Source: Propionicimonas paludicola
GTDB taxonomy: Bacteria; Actinomycetota; Actinomycetes; Propionibacteriales; Propionibacteriaceae
Reading direction: 5' to 3'
DNA: 64,000 bases
Assembly (NCBI RefSeq): GCF_002563675.1
Contig: NZ_PDJC01000001.1
Location: 1,922,001 to 1,986,000 of the forward strand
Below the pieces are notes generated by a model. That model was not told where the DNA came from, searched no databases, and was given only the letters and a program-made list of their open reading frames with translations. Position numbers and translations under genes: made by a program. Every line of letters begins with the position of its first letter. The stretch's first letter is position 1. Below, one piece after another: positions 42,277 to 51,145 of the stretch.

Positions 42277-43359
42277 TCAGCGCGCGATGTCGGCGGGACG
42301 ACCCACGGCGGCCAGCACGGCATCCACGTCCGCGGTGGTGTTCCAGACCGCGAAGGCCACCCGCACCCGTCCGGCGCGACCGGAGGCCTGAATGCCGGCC
42401 GCAGTCAGCGCGGCCAACTGGCAACCTTCGGGATCCGGCCAGCTGACGATCGCCTGGTGCCGCGGCTCGAGCCCGAGTCCGCGACACAGCCGGTCACCCA
42501 GCCCCGAGCAATGCCGCCACACCTCCTCCAGGTCGGCGCGGACGAACAGGCTCAGTGCAGCCTCGGCGCCCGCAAAGGCCTGCCAGGCCGGGGACGTGTC
42601 GAAGCGACGGGCAGTCCGAGCCGGAGCGAAGTCGGTGCCGTAGCAGCTGGCCCAGGGGTCGTCCCCGGCGTACCAGCCTGCACTGACCGGGGTCAGACGT
42701 TCGATCAGGTCCGGACGGACGGTCAGGAAGGCCACCCCGCGCGGCGCGCACAGCCACTTGTAGGCGTGGCAGACGGTCAGGTCGAAGCCGGTGGCCGCGA
42801 CCGGCAGCAGCCCGGCCGCCTGGGTGAGATCGGCCAAGGTCAGTGCGCCTACTCGTCCGGCCGCCTCGCGGATCGCGGCCAGGTCGGCCAGCTCGCCGGT
42901 GGCCGACTGGACCACAGAGAAGGCCACCACGGCGGTCTGCGGGCCGATCGCGGCAGCCAGCTGATTCAGCGGCGCGCTGCGGACCTGCAACTGCCCGCTG
43001 GCCAGGAACGGGTAGACGATCGAGGTGAACTCCTCCTCGGGCACCAGGACCTCCGCGCCGGCCGGCAGCCCCGCGGCCAGGTTGGCCACCAGGGCCGAGG
43101 TGGTGGAGCCGATCGCCACCCAGGAGTCGGGCACCCCGACCAGCTCGGCGTAGAGCCGACGGGTCCGGGAGACCACCTGGTCGTAGTCGGCCGGCCCACG
43201 GCGTCCCTGGCTCCAGGCCTCTTGGTCGGCGCGCAGAGCCGCCAGAGTGAGGTCGGCGGCCACTCCGCTGGAGGCGGCGGCCAGATAGCCAGGCACCGGA
43301 TGGAAGTGGGCGGCCAGTTCGGCCACGGTGAGGCGATCAGCAGTGAGGACGGGGACCAT
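42277..43359 (-). CDS. class V aminotransferase-fold PLP enzyme
   Basis: PLP enzyme of 360 residues. The cofactor lysine is in CHAYKWLCAPRG (near 205), and the preceding LADLTQAAGLLPV holds the Asp that contacts the pyridine nitrogen. Related proteins include cysteine desulfurases, selenocysteine lyases and kynureninase-like enzymes. No conserved catalytic Cys loop typical of group I desulfurases is seen, so the reaction is not assignable. The ATG at 43359 has GGAG just upstream. It is divergent from a LysR regulator that probably controls it. Confidence 0.8.
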   Translation of the reverse strand: MVPVLTADRLTVAELAAHFHPVPGYLAAASSGVAADLTLAALRADQEAWSQGRRGPADYDQVVSRTRRLYAELVGVPDSWVAIGSTTSALVANLAAGLPAGAEVLVPEEEFTSIVYPFLASGQLQVRSAPLNQLAAAIGPQTAVVAFSVVQSATGELADLAAIREAAGRVGALTLADLTQAAGLLPVAATGFDLTVCHAYKWLCAPRGVAFLTVRPDLIERLTPVSAGWYAGDDPWASCYGTDFAPARTARRFDTSPAWQAFAGAEAALSLFVRADLEEVWRHCSGLGDRLCRGLGLEPRHQAIVSWPDPEGCQLAALTAAGIQASGRAGRVRVAFAVWNTTADVDAVLAAVGRPADIAR

Positions 43360-43417
43360 GGCTCCATCGTTCCGCCCCACCTGCGATCACACCAGAGCAT
43401 GTTTCTTGTCACACCGA

Positions 43418-43423
43418 TAATAT
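43418..43423 (+). promoter_or_regulatory. -10 hexamer of the lysR gene (leaderless)
   Basis: TAATAT, six bases before the ATG at 43430. The 70-base gap to the aminotransferase gene should also hold the LysR site, but I could not pick a convincing T-N11-A palindrome. Confidence 0.55.
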
Positions 43424-43429
43424 GAGGTT

Positions 43430-44362
43430 ATGTCTTGGACCTCACGGCTGGACGTGCACACCGTCCGGATCGTCCGCGCGGTCGCCGAGGCCGGCTCGAT
43501 CACGGCAGCCGCGGCCGCCCTCGGCTACAGCCAGCCGGCACTGAGCCAGCACCTGCAGCGCGCCGAACACCGGCTGGGCCTGCCCCTGCTACTGCGAACC
43601 GGACGGACGGTCCGGCTCACCGAGGCGGGCCGGGTCCTGGTCCGGCACGCCGGGCCGATCCTGGCCGCACTCCAGGCCGCCGAGGACGAGCTGGGCCAGC
43701 TCGCCGACCGCTCGACCGGGACGGTCCGACTGGCCGGCTTCCCGAGCGCGTCCTCCACGATCGTGCCGCTGCTGATCGCCCGGATCGCTCAGCGCCACCC
43801 GGGACTGCGGCTGATCTACACCGAAGCGGAGCCGCCCGAGGCCCTGGCCTTGCTCGCCGATGGGGCGGTCGATGTCGCGCTCACCTTCGCCTACCCCGGC
43901 GATCCCGCCGACCCACATGCCGAGCTGTCCGGCATCGAGGTGGTCCCGCTCTTCGACGACCCGTCGGTGGTGGTGCTGCCGTCGCGGCACCGGCTCAGCG
44001 GCAGCGGATCGGTCGGCCTGGCCGCACTGGCCCAGGACGATTGGATTGGCGGCTGCCCGCTGTGTCGCGGCCATCTGCTGGCCGCCTGCGCCGCGCTGGG
44101 CTTTAGCCCGAAGATCGCCCACGCCACCGACAACTCGGTGGCCGTCCTGGGGCTGGTCGCGGCCGGGGTGGGGGTGGCTCTCCAGCCCGAGCTGGCTCTC
44201 GAGCCGCTGGAGCTGCCGTCCGGAACCTCGGCGCATCGGCTGGACCAGGCCAGTGACCGGCAGGTGCGGGCCGTCCATCTGAGCGGAGCTCAGGCCGTCC
44301 CTGCGGTGGCCACGACGCTCAGCGCACTGGGAGAGCTCACCGCCGCGCGGCGAACGGTCTAG
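43430..44362 (+). CDS. LysR family regulator
   Basis: Regulator of 310 residues. The winged HTH is at about 5-65 (AEAGSITAAAAALGYSQPALSQHLQRAE), followed by a LysR substrate-binding domain (about 92-295). Its binding-cleft features include SASSTIVPLLI and WIGGCPLCRGHLL, whose two cysteines might allow redox sensing. LysR proteins usually control the divergent gene, here the class V aminotransferase. Its TAG overlaps the dapE TAG in a shared CTAG. Confidence 0.9.
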   Translation: MSWTSRLDVHTVRIVRAVAEAGSITAAAAALGYSQPALSQHLQRAEHRLGLPLLLRTGRTVRLTEAGRVLVRHAGPILAALQAAEDELGQLADRSTGTVRLAGFPSASSTIVPLLIARIAQRHPGLRLIYTEAEPPEALALLADGAVDVALTFAYPGDPADPHAELSGIEVVPLFDDPSVVVLPSRHRLSGSGSVGLAALAQDDWIGGCPLCRGHLLAACAALGFSPKIAHATDNSVAVLGLVAAGVGVALQPELALEPLELPSGTSAHRLDQASDRQVRAVHLSGAQAVPAVATTLSALGELTAARRTV

Positions 44363-45414
44363 CCGAGCCAGCGCAGCAGGCCCTGGTAGCAGCTGTGCAG
44401 GTCGGCCACCGGGCAGAACTCGTCGTCGGCGTGCGCCTTGCCCGGATCGCCGGGACCGAAGTTCACCGCGGGGATGCCTAGCGCCGCGAACCGGGCCACG
44501 TCGGTCCAGCCCAGCTTGCCGGTCGGGGTGCCGCCGACTGCGGCCACGAACTCGGCGGCCAGAGGCAGGTCCAGGCCCGGACGCGCGCCGGCCACGGCGT
44601 CCACGAAGTCCACCTGGTAGCCGTCGAAGACCTCCCGGCAGTGCGCCTGGGCGGCGGCCACGTCACGATCGGGTGCGAACCTGTAGTTCACCGTGATCTG
44701 GCAGGAGTCGGGGATTACATTGCCGGCGATGCCGCCGCGGATGCCCACCGCATTCAGCCCCTCGCGATAGGTCAGCCCGTCCACCTCGACCACCCGAGCC
44801 TGGTAGCCGGCCAGCCGGGCCAACGGCTCGGCGGCATCGTGGATGGCGTTGTGCCCCAGCCAGGAACGCGCCGAATGCGAGGCCAGCCCGCTGGTCGTGA
44901 TGGTGAACCGCATGGTGCCCTGACAGCCACCCTCGATCCGGGCCGCGGTCGGCTCCATCAGGACGGCGAAGTCGCCGGCCAGCCAGTCCGGACGCTCGGC
45001 GGCGATCCGGGTCAGCGAGTTCAAGGTGGCCTCGACCTCTTCGTGGTCGTAGAAGATCCAGCTGATGTCGCGGGTCGGCTCGGTCAGGGCGGCCGCTGCG
45101 GCCAATGCCACCGCCACCCCACCCTTCATGTCCGCGGTGCCGCGCCCGTAGACCACGTCCCCGACCAGCCGGGACGGCAGGTTGCCGGCCACCGGGACGG
45201 TGTCCAGATGCCCGGCGATCACCACCCGCTCAGCGCGACCGAGTTCAGTCTTGGCGATCACCGTGTCGCCGTCGCGGGCGACCCGCAGGTGCGGCAGCTG
45301 CCGCAAGGCGATCTCCACCTCGTCGGCCAGGGCGCGCTCGTTGCCGCTGACGCTCTCGATATCCACCACCTGACGGAACAGCGCGATCAGGTCACCAGTC
45401 AGGTCCAGGCTCAC
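44359..45414 (-). CDS. dapE: succinyl-diaminopimelate desuccinylase
   Basis: Zinc peptidase-like enzyme (M20) of 351 residues removing succinate from N-succinyl-LL-diaminopimelate. Metal ligands and catalytic residues fit His and Asp in AGHLDTVP, Asp in GRGTADMKGG, Glu-Glu in YDHEEVEA, Glu in LMEPTA and His in AHADDEF near the C terminus. A dimerisation domain is inserted (about 165-285). The GTG at 45414 is chosen from TACGCT seven bases upstream; the frame stays open far beyond without family similarity. It is divergent from dapD over 170 bases. Confidence 0.92.
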   Translation of the reverse strand: MSLDLTGDLIALFRQVVDIESVSGNERALADEVEIALRQLPHLRVARDGDTVIAKTELGRAERVVIAGHLDTVPVAGNLPSRLVGDVVYGRGTADMKGGVAVALAAAAALTEPTRDISWIFYDHEEVEATLNSLTRIAAERPDWLAGDFAVLMEPTAARIEGGCQGTMRFTITTSGLASHSARSWLGHNAIHDAAEPLARLAGYQARVVEVDGLTYREGLNAVGIRGGIAGNVIPDSCQITVNYRFAPDRDVAAAQAHCREVFDGYQVDFVDAVAGARPGLDLPLAAEFVAAVGGTPTGKLGWTDVARFAALGIPAVNFGPGDPGKAHADDEFCPVADLHSCYQGLLRWLG

Positions 45415-45421
45415 GACGGTC

Positions 45422-45427
45422 AGCGTA
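45422..45427 (-). promoter_or_regulatory. -10 hexamer of dapE (leaderless)
   Basis: TACGCT on the reverse strand, seven bases before the GTG at 45414. It decides the dapE start. Confidence 0.5.
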
Positions 45428-45584
45428 GTGGGCGCGGCCCCCTCGCCCGTGGACATCATCATGGCCGAACGCCGGTGGCGAGTCCGGGGCGCCGCCCGCC
45501 GGGTCCGTCCATCCCCTAGCGGCACCCGGACGAGCGCTGCGGGAGCGCCGCCAGGCCCGAATCCGCACAGGTAAGGTGGCGGAC

Positions 45585-46508
45585 ATGACCCGAGCAGCGC
45601 ATGGTTGGGGCCTGGCCAGCATCCACGAGAGCGGTCAGGTCTTGGATACCTGGTTTCCCGAGCCGAAGCTCGGCCCCGCCACCGACGGTGAGGCACCGGC
45701 CGCATTGGTCGAGGCCGCCGTCAGCGATCCGCTGCGCCGGGTGCACGTCGAGGTGGTGCTCACCGAGATCGATCTGGACGCATCGCCGGCCGGCGTCTCG
45801 GACGCCTATCTGCGCCTGCATCTGCTCAGCGCCCGGCTGGCCCAGCCCCGCAGCATCGACCTGACCGGCATCTTCGGCGTACTGCCGAACGTAGTCTGGA
45901 CGAACTTCGGCCCCTGTTCCCCGGACGGCTTCGAGCAGGTCCGGCTGGCCCTGCGGATCGGCCGCGGCCCGGTCACCGTACTGGGCATCGACAAGTTCCC
46001 GCGGATGGTCGACTACGTGGCCCCCGCCGGCGTCCGGATCGCCGACGCCGACCGGGTCCGACTGGGCGCCCACCTGGCTCCGGGCACCACGGTGATGCAC
46101 GAGGGCTTCGTGAACTTCAACGCCGGCACTCTTGGCACCTCGATGGTGGAGGGACGGATCTCGGCCGGGGTGATCGTCGGGGATGGCTCCGACATCGGCG
46201 GCGGCGCCTCGATCATGGGGACGCTGTCGGGTGGCGGCTCCGAGCAGATCACCATCGGCGAGCGCTGCCTGCTGGGTGCCGAGTCCGGAATCGGCATCTC
46301 GCTGGGCGACGACTGCGTCGTCGAAGCCGGCCTGTACGTGACCGCCGGCACCAAGGTCAGCCTGCCCGACGGCCGGGTGGTCAAGGCCGCCGAACTGAGC
46401 GGGATGCCCGGGCTGCTGTTCCTGCGCAACTCGGTCTCCGGGGCAGTCGAGGCCCGTCCGCGCAAGGGCACCGGCATTGAGCTCAACGCCGCCCTCCATG
46501 CCAACTAG
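45585..46508 (+). CDS. dapD: tetrahydrodipicolinate N-succinyltransferase
   Basis: Transfers succinate from succinyl-CoA to tetrahydrodipicolinate. Of 307 residues, the N-terminal domain (about 1-130) is followed by a left-handed beta-helix of hexapeptide repeats (about 150-260). [20 protein letters not shown] carries the catalytic Glu, as in the mycobacterial enzyme of similar length. The ATG at 45585 is preferred over a GTG nine bases earlier: AAGGTGG lies seven bases upstream, though the same bases form a TAAGGT -10-like hexamer. A lytic-transglycosylase-like gene follows six bases later. Confidence 0.94.
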   Translation: MTRAAHGWGLASIHESGQVLDTWFPEPKLGPATDGEAPAALVEAAVSDPLRRVHVEVVLTEIDLDASPAGVSDAYLRLHLLSARLAQPRSIDLTGIFGVLPNVVWTNFGPCSPDGFEQVRLALRIGRGPVTVLGIDKFPRMVDYVAPAGVRIADADRVRLGAHLAPGTTVMHEGFVNFNAGTLGTSMVEGRISAGVIVGDGSDIGGGASIMGTLSGGGSEQITIGERCLLGAESGIGISLGDDCVVEAGLYVTAGTKVSLPDGRVVKAAELSGMPGLLFLRNSVSGAVEARPRKGTGIELNAALHAN

Positions 46509-46514
46509 GAACTC

Positions 46515-47378
46515 GTGAGTGCACTGAAGAAGGCCGGCTGGGCCGCCCTCGGGGTGGTTCTGGCCAGTGCGCTGGTCGTCGGCGGGGTCGTCCTCTGGTC
46601 GAGCTACCAGAAGGTGCCGCTGCCGATCGAGGACCGGTGCAGTGCGACGGTGAAGGGCCGGACCACCACAGTGGACCCGGACCAGGCCTACTACGCGGCG
46701 ATCATCGCCGGCATGTCGGTGCAGCGCGAGCTGAAGCCGCGGGCGGCCAGCATCGCATTGGCCACCGCCTACCAGGAGTCCGGGATCCGCAACCTCGACT
46801 ACGGTCACTCCGACTCGTTGGGGCTGTTCCAGCAGCGCCCATCGAAGGGCTGGGGCACTGAGGCCGAGATCATGGACCCGTGGTACTCCAGCCGCGAGTT
46901 CTACCGAGCCCTGGTGAAGGTGCGCAAGTGGGACAGCAAAGACATCAATGACGTGGCCCAGGCCGTCCAGCGCAGCGCCTACCCGGACGCGTACCGCAAG
47001 CACGTCGACAACGCGAAGACCCTGGCCAGCTCGCTGACCGGGGAAACTCCGGCCTCCTTCACCTGTGTCTTCAACAAGCCGGCACCGGCCAACCCCACCG
47101 GATTGGCCGAGTATCTGACCAAGACTCTGAAGAGCCAGATCGACGTGACCGTAGCCACGGACAGCGTCCGGATCACCGCGAAGGGCGAGGGCCAGGCCTG
47201 GGCCGCGGCCGAGATGGCCGTGGCCGCGTCCGGACGCTTCGGAGTGAGCGCTGTCCAGGTGGGTCCCTACGGCTGGAAGCTGGAGAGCACCTTCCCGGCC
47301 TCCTGGTCGGGTACCGGGCCGGTGACCAGCCCCGAGGTCGTGGTCAGCTTCCCGACGGCGAGCGCCACCCCGCGCTGA
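46515..47378 (+). CDS. membrane-anchored lysozyme/transglycosylase-like protein
   Basis: Protein of 287 residues with one N-terminal membrane helix (about 7-28). A lysozyme-like segment follows (about 60-165): ATAYQESGIRNLDYG with a candidate catalytic Glu, SDSLGLFQQRPSKGWG, and DPWYSSREFYRAL. A C-terminal domain (about 180-285) is unassigned. Similar actinobacterial proteins are sometimes labelled heavy-metal transporters without support. Its position after dapD suggests a cell-wall role. The GTG at 46515 has AGGAA upstream. Confidence 0.7.
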   Translation: MSALKKAGWAALGVVLASALVVGGVVLWSSYQKVPLPIEDRCSATVKGRTTTVDPDQAYYAAIIAGMSVQRELKPRAASIALATAYQESGIRNLDYGHSDSLGLFQQRPSKGWGTEAEIMDPWYSSREFYRALVKVRKWDSKDINDVAQAVQRSAYPDAYRKHVDNAKTLASSLTGETPASFTCVFNKPAPANPTGLAEYLTKTLKSQIDVTVATDSVRITAKGEGQAWAAAEMAVAASGRFGVSAVQVGPYGWKLESTFPASWSGTGPVTSPEVVVSFPTASATPR

Positions 47379-47384
47379 GCCCGC

Positions 47385-48491
47385 TCAGCCGGCCGCGTGC
47401 AGGCGGGCCGCGGCCGCCGCGATCCGCTCGTCGGTAGCGGTCAGCGCCACCCGGACGAAACGGCGACTGTCCTGCCCGTAGAAGTCGCCCGGGGCCACCA
47501 GGATGCCCAGCCCGGCCAGGTGGGCCACGCTGGCCCGGCAGTCCTCGTCCCGGGTGCACCACAGGTACAGCGAACCCTCGGAATGCTCGATCCGGTAGCC
47601 GGCCGCGACCAGTGCCGGGGCCAGCAGCGCCCGGCGGCGCAGGTAGCGTTCACGCTGCTCGGCGACGTGTTCGGCATCGTCCAGGGCGGCCACCATGGCC
47701 GCCTGCACCGGGGTCGGCAGCATCAGGCCCAGGTTCTTGCGAGCCTCCAGCATCGGGCCGACCACTGTCGGATCACCAGCCACGAAGCCGGCTCGGTAGC
47801 CGGCCAGATTGGAGCGCTTCGAGAGCGAATGGACGGCCAGCAGCCCGTCCAGGGAGCCGCCGTTGACCGCGGGATCGAGCACCGAGACCGGCTCTGCGGT
47901 CCAGCCGAACTCGCCGTAGCACTCGTCGGCGGCCAGCACGGCACCGACCGAGCGAGCCGCGTCCACCCAGGCCCGAGTCTGGTCAGCGGAAAGGATCGCG
48001 CCGTGCGGGTTGGCCGGGGAGTTGATCCAGATCAGCGCCGGACGCAGTTCTGCGGCCCGCGCCGGGTCGTCACAGGGCACCACCTGGGCGCCGACCACCT
48101 GGGCGCCGACCTGATAGGTCGGGTAGGCCACGCTCGGGATCACCACGGTGTCGTTAGGACCCACCCCGAGCAGCAGCGGCAGCAGTGCCACCAGCTCCTT
48201 GGTGCCGATCACCGGCAGCACGCCGGTCTCGGTCAGCCCGTGGGCCGCCCAACGCCGTTCCAGGTAGCCGATGATGGCCGTCCGCAGAGCGGGGGTACCC
48301 CAGGTCGCCGGATAGCCCGGAGCGTCCGAGGACGCCTCCAGAGCGGCCCGGATCAGGCCCGGAGTCGGATCCACCGGGGTGCCCACCGACAGGTCGACCA
48401 GTCCGTCCGGGTGTGCGGCAGCGGTGCGCTTGGCCTCGGCCAGCGAATCCCAGGGGAAGTCCGGCAGCCGGCCGGCCAGCGCCGGGCTCAC
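47385..48491 (-). CDS. dapC: succinyldiaminopimelate aminotransferase
   Basis: Class I PLP aminotransferase of 368 residues making N-succinyl-LL-diaminopimelate with glutamate as amino donor. The cofactor lysine is in HSLSKRSNLAGYR (near 225). The aspartate of ADECYGEF, the asparagine of NSPANPHG and the arginine of FVRVAL near the C terminus complete the fold-type I set. The GTG at 48491 overlaps the ferredoxin stop (GTGA), so the two form an operon; the same pair exists in M. tuberculosis (Rv1178/Rv1177). Confidence 0.9.
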   Translation of the reverse strand: MSPALAGRLPDFPWDSLAEAKRTAAAHPDGLVDLSVGTPVDPTPGLIRAALEASSDAPGYPATWGTPALRTAIIGYLERRWAAHGLTETGVLPVIGTKELVALLPLLLGVGPNDTVVIPSVAYPTYQVGAQVVGAQVVPCDDPARAAELRPALIWINSPANPHGAILSADQTRAWVDAARSVGAVLAADECYGEFGWTAEPVSVLDPAVNGGSLDGLLAVHSLSKRSNLAGYRAGFVAGDPTVVGPMLEARKNLGLMLPTPVQAAMVAALDDAEHVAEQRERYLRRRALLAPALVAAGYRIEHSEGSLYLWCTRDEDCRASVAHLAGLGILVAPGDFYGQDSRRFVRVALTATDERIAAAAARLHAAG

Positions 48492-48805
48492 GCCTGCGGC
48501 GGCAGCGCGACAACCACCGGGTGGTCGTAGTCGACGACACCGAATTTGGCGGCACCGCCCGGGGAGCCGATCTCGGCGAAGAACTCGGAGTTCACCTCGA
48601 GGTACTCAGCCTGGTCCTTGGGCAGGTCGTCCTCGTAGAAGATCGCCTCGGTCGGGCAGACCGGCTCACACGCTCCGCAGTCGACGCACTCATCCGGCTG
48701 GATGTAGAGCATGCGGTTACCCTCGTAGATGCAATCGACCGGGCACTCCTCAACACAGGCCCGATCCTTCACATCGACGCACGGCGCAGCGATGACGTAA
48801 GCCAT
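48488..48805 (-). CDS. fdxA: 7Fe-type ferredoxin
   Basis: Electron carrier of 105 residues. The first cluster motif is CVDVKDRACVEECPVDC, where the spacing indicates a 3Fe-4S site. The second is CVDCGACEPVCP (4Fe-4S). The acidic C-terminal extension (about 60-105) is typical of actinobacterial FdxA/FdxC. The ATG at 48805 is preceded by GAGGAT. It is co-transcribed with dapC. Partners such as cytochromes P450 or nitrogen enzymes are not in the window. Confidence 0.95.
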   Translation of the reverse strand: MAYVIAAPCVDVKDRACVEECPVDCIYEGNRMLYIQPDECVDCGACEPVCPTEAIFYEDDLPKDQAEYLEVNSEFFAEIGSPGGAAKFGVVDYDHPVVVALPPQA

Positions 48806-48866
48806 GACAGATCCTCAATTCGCGGTAGCTTGCGGCCAACTGTACGACGACCGGAAGGGGAAACCG

Positions 48867-49388
48867 GTGAGGCTCCCGTCTCTTGAGCCCGGGCAGCGGG
48901 TAGTGCTGAGGGTCGCAGCCCAACCACACAGCATCGACGTGATCGGCTTCGTGCTGGCCGACACCGGTGATGCGGTCACCGTCCGCGACCAGCATGGGGT
49001 CGAGCACCAGGTCAGCCGGGACCAGGTGCTGGTCTGGCGGCAGGTCGGGGTGGCCCGCGGACGTGACCCGCGGCGGACTCCCCGGGACGAACTGGATCGG
49101 TTGGCGGCAGCGTCCGGCCTGGTCGGACGCTGCTTCGTGGCCCGGATCTCGGACCTGCTCGGCGACCAGCTGCGTCCGCCGGGAGCGGTGGACGATCCCC
49201 CGCCGGTGCCGGCCACCCTCGAGGGCGAATGGGTCAGCACCGCGGACGCCTCGGCGCTGCTCGACTTGGCCTGGTGGGCGACCCAGCGTGGCGCGCGCAG
49301 CGTCCAGGTGCGCACGAATGACGCCTCGGTAGCCGCCGAACTGGCCGAGCTCGGCTTCACCGAACTGGCCGACCCTGAACGGTCCTAG
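48867..49388 (+). CDS. Rv0428c-like SH3-type protein, truncated GNAT relative
   Basis: Protein of 173 residues. A beta-rich segment (GQRVVLRVAAQPHSIDVIGF...VTVRDQHGVEHQV, about 10-60) resembles the SH3-like N domain of Rv0428c-type acetyltransferases. The rest (to about 173) ends in NDASVAAELAELGF, like the last part of a GNAT domain, but the acetyl-CoA loop (R/QxxGxG/A) is missing. The GTG at 48867 is chosen because AAGGGG precedes it and it leaves 61 bases for the divergent ferredoxin promoter; an ATG at 48804 would overlap the ferredoxin start codon. The function is unknown. Confidence 0.62.
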   Translation: MRLPSLEPGQRVVLRVAAQPHSIDVIGFVLADTGDAVTVRDQHGVEHQVSRDQVLVWRQVGVARGRDPRRTPRDELDRLAAASGLVGRCFVARISDLLGDQLRPPGAVDDPPPVPATLEGEWVSTADASALLDLAWWATQRGARSVQVRTNDASVAAELAELGFTELADPERS

Positions 49389-51112
49389 CCCTTCGGCTTG
49401 GCGCCGCAGACCACCGGGGTCAGCGAGTTGTAGCGCCACTTGAACGGCTCCCGCTTGACCAGCCTCTTGCCCTGATAGAAGAGCCGATCGAACTTCACGT
49501 CGAAGCCGCTCATGGCGTTCTGCGGCTTGCAGCCCTCCGACTCGTCGTAGACGGTCGGGCCGGGAGCGCGATAGTTGCTGCGCACCGGGGTGGTGGTCTT
49601 GATCGTGTAGCGCTGGGTGGACCACACCTGCACGGTCACCGAGCCCTGGCTGCCCGGGCGTCCGGTGATCCAGGCCTGCAGGACCACCCCGTACGGCGAG
49701 TCGTTGCGGAACTTCATGTCCACGCTTACCCAGTCCAGGGTCGCCTCACGGCCGACCGGGTAGCGGTTGAAGTACAGCGAGTGCGGCTTGTGATAGATGT
49801 CCTCGAGGCCGGCGAAGAAGATGGCGTTGAAGGTGGTCGTCGTGGCCTGCGAGATGCCGCCGCCGAGCCGCTCGACGATCTTGCCGCCGTCGATCGCTCC
49901 CCCGGCCATCCAACCGGCCTGCTTGGTTCGCTTGCCGAGAGTCTGGTTCATGCTGAAGGTCTCGCCCGGCTTGAGGAAGGTGCCGTTGATCAGCTTGGCG
50001 GCCTTGCCGATGTTGTTGTAGCGGTAGGTGGTGCCGGGGAAGTAGGTGGTGAACTTGCCGATCACCTTCTTCACCCCGCTGGCCTGGGCTTGCTGGGTGG
50101 TAAAGCCGGCCGGACGGGACGAGACCGACACCGCGCCGGTGCGTCCCTCGGGCTTGAGGACCGCCTCGGCGAGTACTGAGCCGAGTTCGGTCGGATCGAT
50201 CCCCTCGCCGTCCTTGGCCGGGACGACCCTCGGCTTGCCCTTGGCGATGGTGACGGTGGCGTCGCGCGGCTGATCGAGCCCGATCTTGTTCAGCGCCGGA
50301 TCAAGCTTCTTCACCAGCGCTTTGGTGTCGAACACCGGGACCAACATGCCGGTCCGGCCTTCGAAGGTGAGGGTCTCGGCGATCAGCGCCGGACTGATCG
50401 TCAGCTTTCCGGCATCGCCGACCTGCACACTGACCGGGGCCGAGATCGCGGTCAGGGCCAGCTTCTCGGCGACCTGCTCGGCCTGCTCGGTGGTGACCTC
50501 CGGCGGTGCGGGGACCACGGTGGCCGCAATCGTCTTCCTGGTCAGAAACTCAGCTTGCACCGTGCGTGCGGTCTGATCCCGATCGAGCAGGGTCCCGGGC
50601 GCGCTCTCGGTCGTCACCGGCTTGCCTGCCTCGTAGCCGACGCTCGCCGAGACTGCCGGGACATCCACCTGCTTGGCCAGCGCGGAGATCTGCGCGGCCA
50701 GCTTGGTCTGGTCGACGGTGAGCACCGGCTGATGGGCGCCACCGCCGAACAGGACGGTCAGGATGTCCACCGGGTTCCAGCTTCCGCCGGCCCCGAGGCC
50801 GGCCACGGTGGCCGGGTAGTCCACGGCCAGACCGGCGTCCGCCGGAGTGAAGCTGACGGTGGTGTCGCCTGCGGTGAGCACCAGTTGGCCGTCCAGCTTG
50901 GGCCCGAACTCGGACGTGAGCTTCGCCTGCGCCTGGGCGGCCGTGAGCCCACCCAGGGCGACCTCACTGACGCTGGTGTGCCGCGGGACGCGGTCTCCGG
51001 CCAGTTGGTGCCCGACCAGGTAGGCGCCGCCGAGGAGTACCACAAGGCCCACGACAGTGCCGATGCCGACTCGGGCAGTCATCGACATCCGCTTGGACTT
51101 GGCTCTGGCCAC
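49385..51112 (-). CDS. VanW family cell-wall protein (YoaR-like)
   Basis: Membrane-anchored protein of 575 residues with one N-terminal helix (about 12-34). Two repeats of a peptidoglycan-binding-like domain (about 60-190 and 200-330) follow. A VanW domain (about 385-500) contains FPGTTYRYNNIGKAAKLING, KPGETFSMNQTLG and GGGISQATTT. VanW proteins accompany some vancomycin-resistance clusters but are widespread and of unknown biochemistry; no vanHAX genes are here. The GTG at 51112 has AAAGGA upstream. Confidence 0.88.
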   Translation of the reverse strand: MARAKSKRMSMTARVGIGTVVGLVVLLGGAYLVGHQLAGDRVPRHTSVSEVALGGLTAAQAQAKLTSEFGPKLDGQLVLTAGDTTVSFTPADAGLAVDYPATVAGLGAGGSWNPVDILTVLFGGGAHQPVLTVDQTKLAAQISALAKQVDVPAVSASVGYEAGKPVTTESAPGTLLDRDQTARTVQAEFLTRKTIAATVVPAPPEVTTEQAEQVAEKLALTAISAPVSVQVGDAGKLTISPALIAETLTFEGRTGMLVPVFDTKALVKKLDPALNKIGLDQPRDATVTIAKGKPRVVPAKDGEGIDPTELGSVLAEAVLKPEGRTGAVSVSSRPAGFTTQQAQASGVKKVIGKFTTYFPGTTYRYNNIGKAAKLINGTFLKPGETFSMNQTLGKRTKQAGWMAGGAIDGGKIVERLGGGISQATTTTFNAIFFAGLEDIYHKPHSLYFNRYPVGREATLDWVSVDMKFRNDSPYGVVLQAWITGRPGSQGSVTVQVWSTQRYTIKTTTPVRSNYRAPGPTVYDESEGCKPQNAMSGFDVKFDRLFYQGKRLVKREPFKWRYNSLTPVVCGAKPKG

Positions 51113-51145
51113 CCGGGCATCCTTTCGGCTGGGCTGGCAAGGAGT

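Noticed and set aside
45516-47003. A 495-codon reverse frame over dapD
   Set aside because: Antisense to dapD and the lysozyme-like gene, both with convincing family motifs on the forward strand.
49385-51112. Vancomycin-resistance locus suggested by a VanW domain
   Set aside because: No vanH, vanA/B or vanX and no VanRS pair nearby; YoaR/VanW proteins are common housekeeping-type proteins in Gram-positive bacteria.
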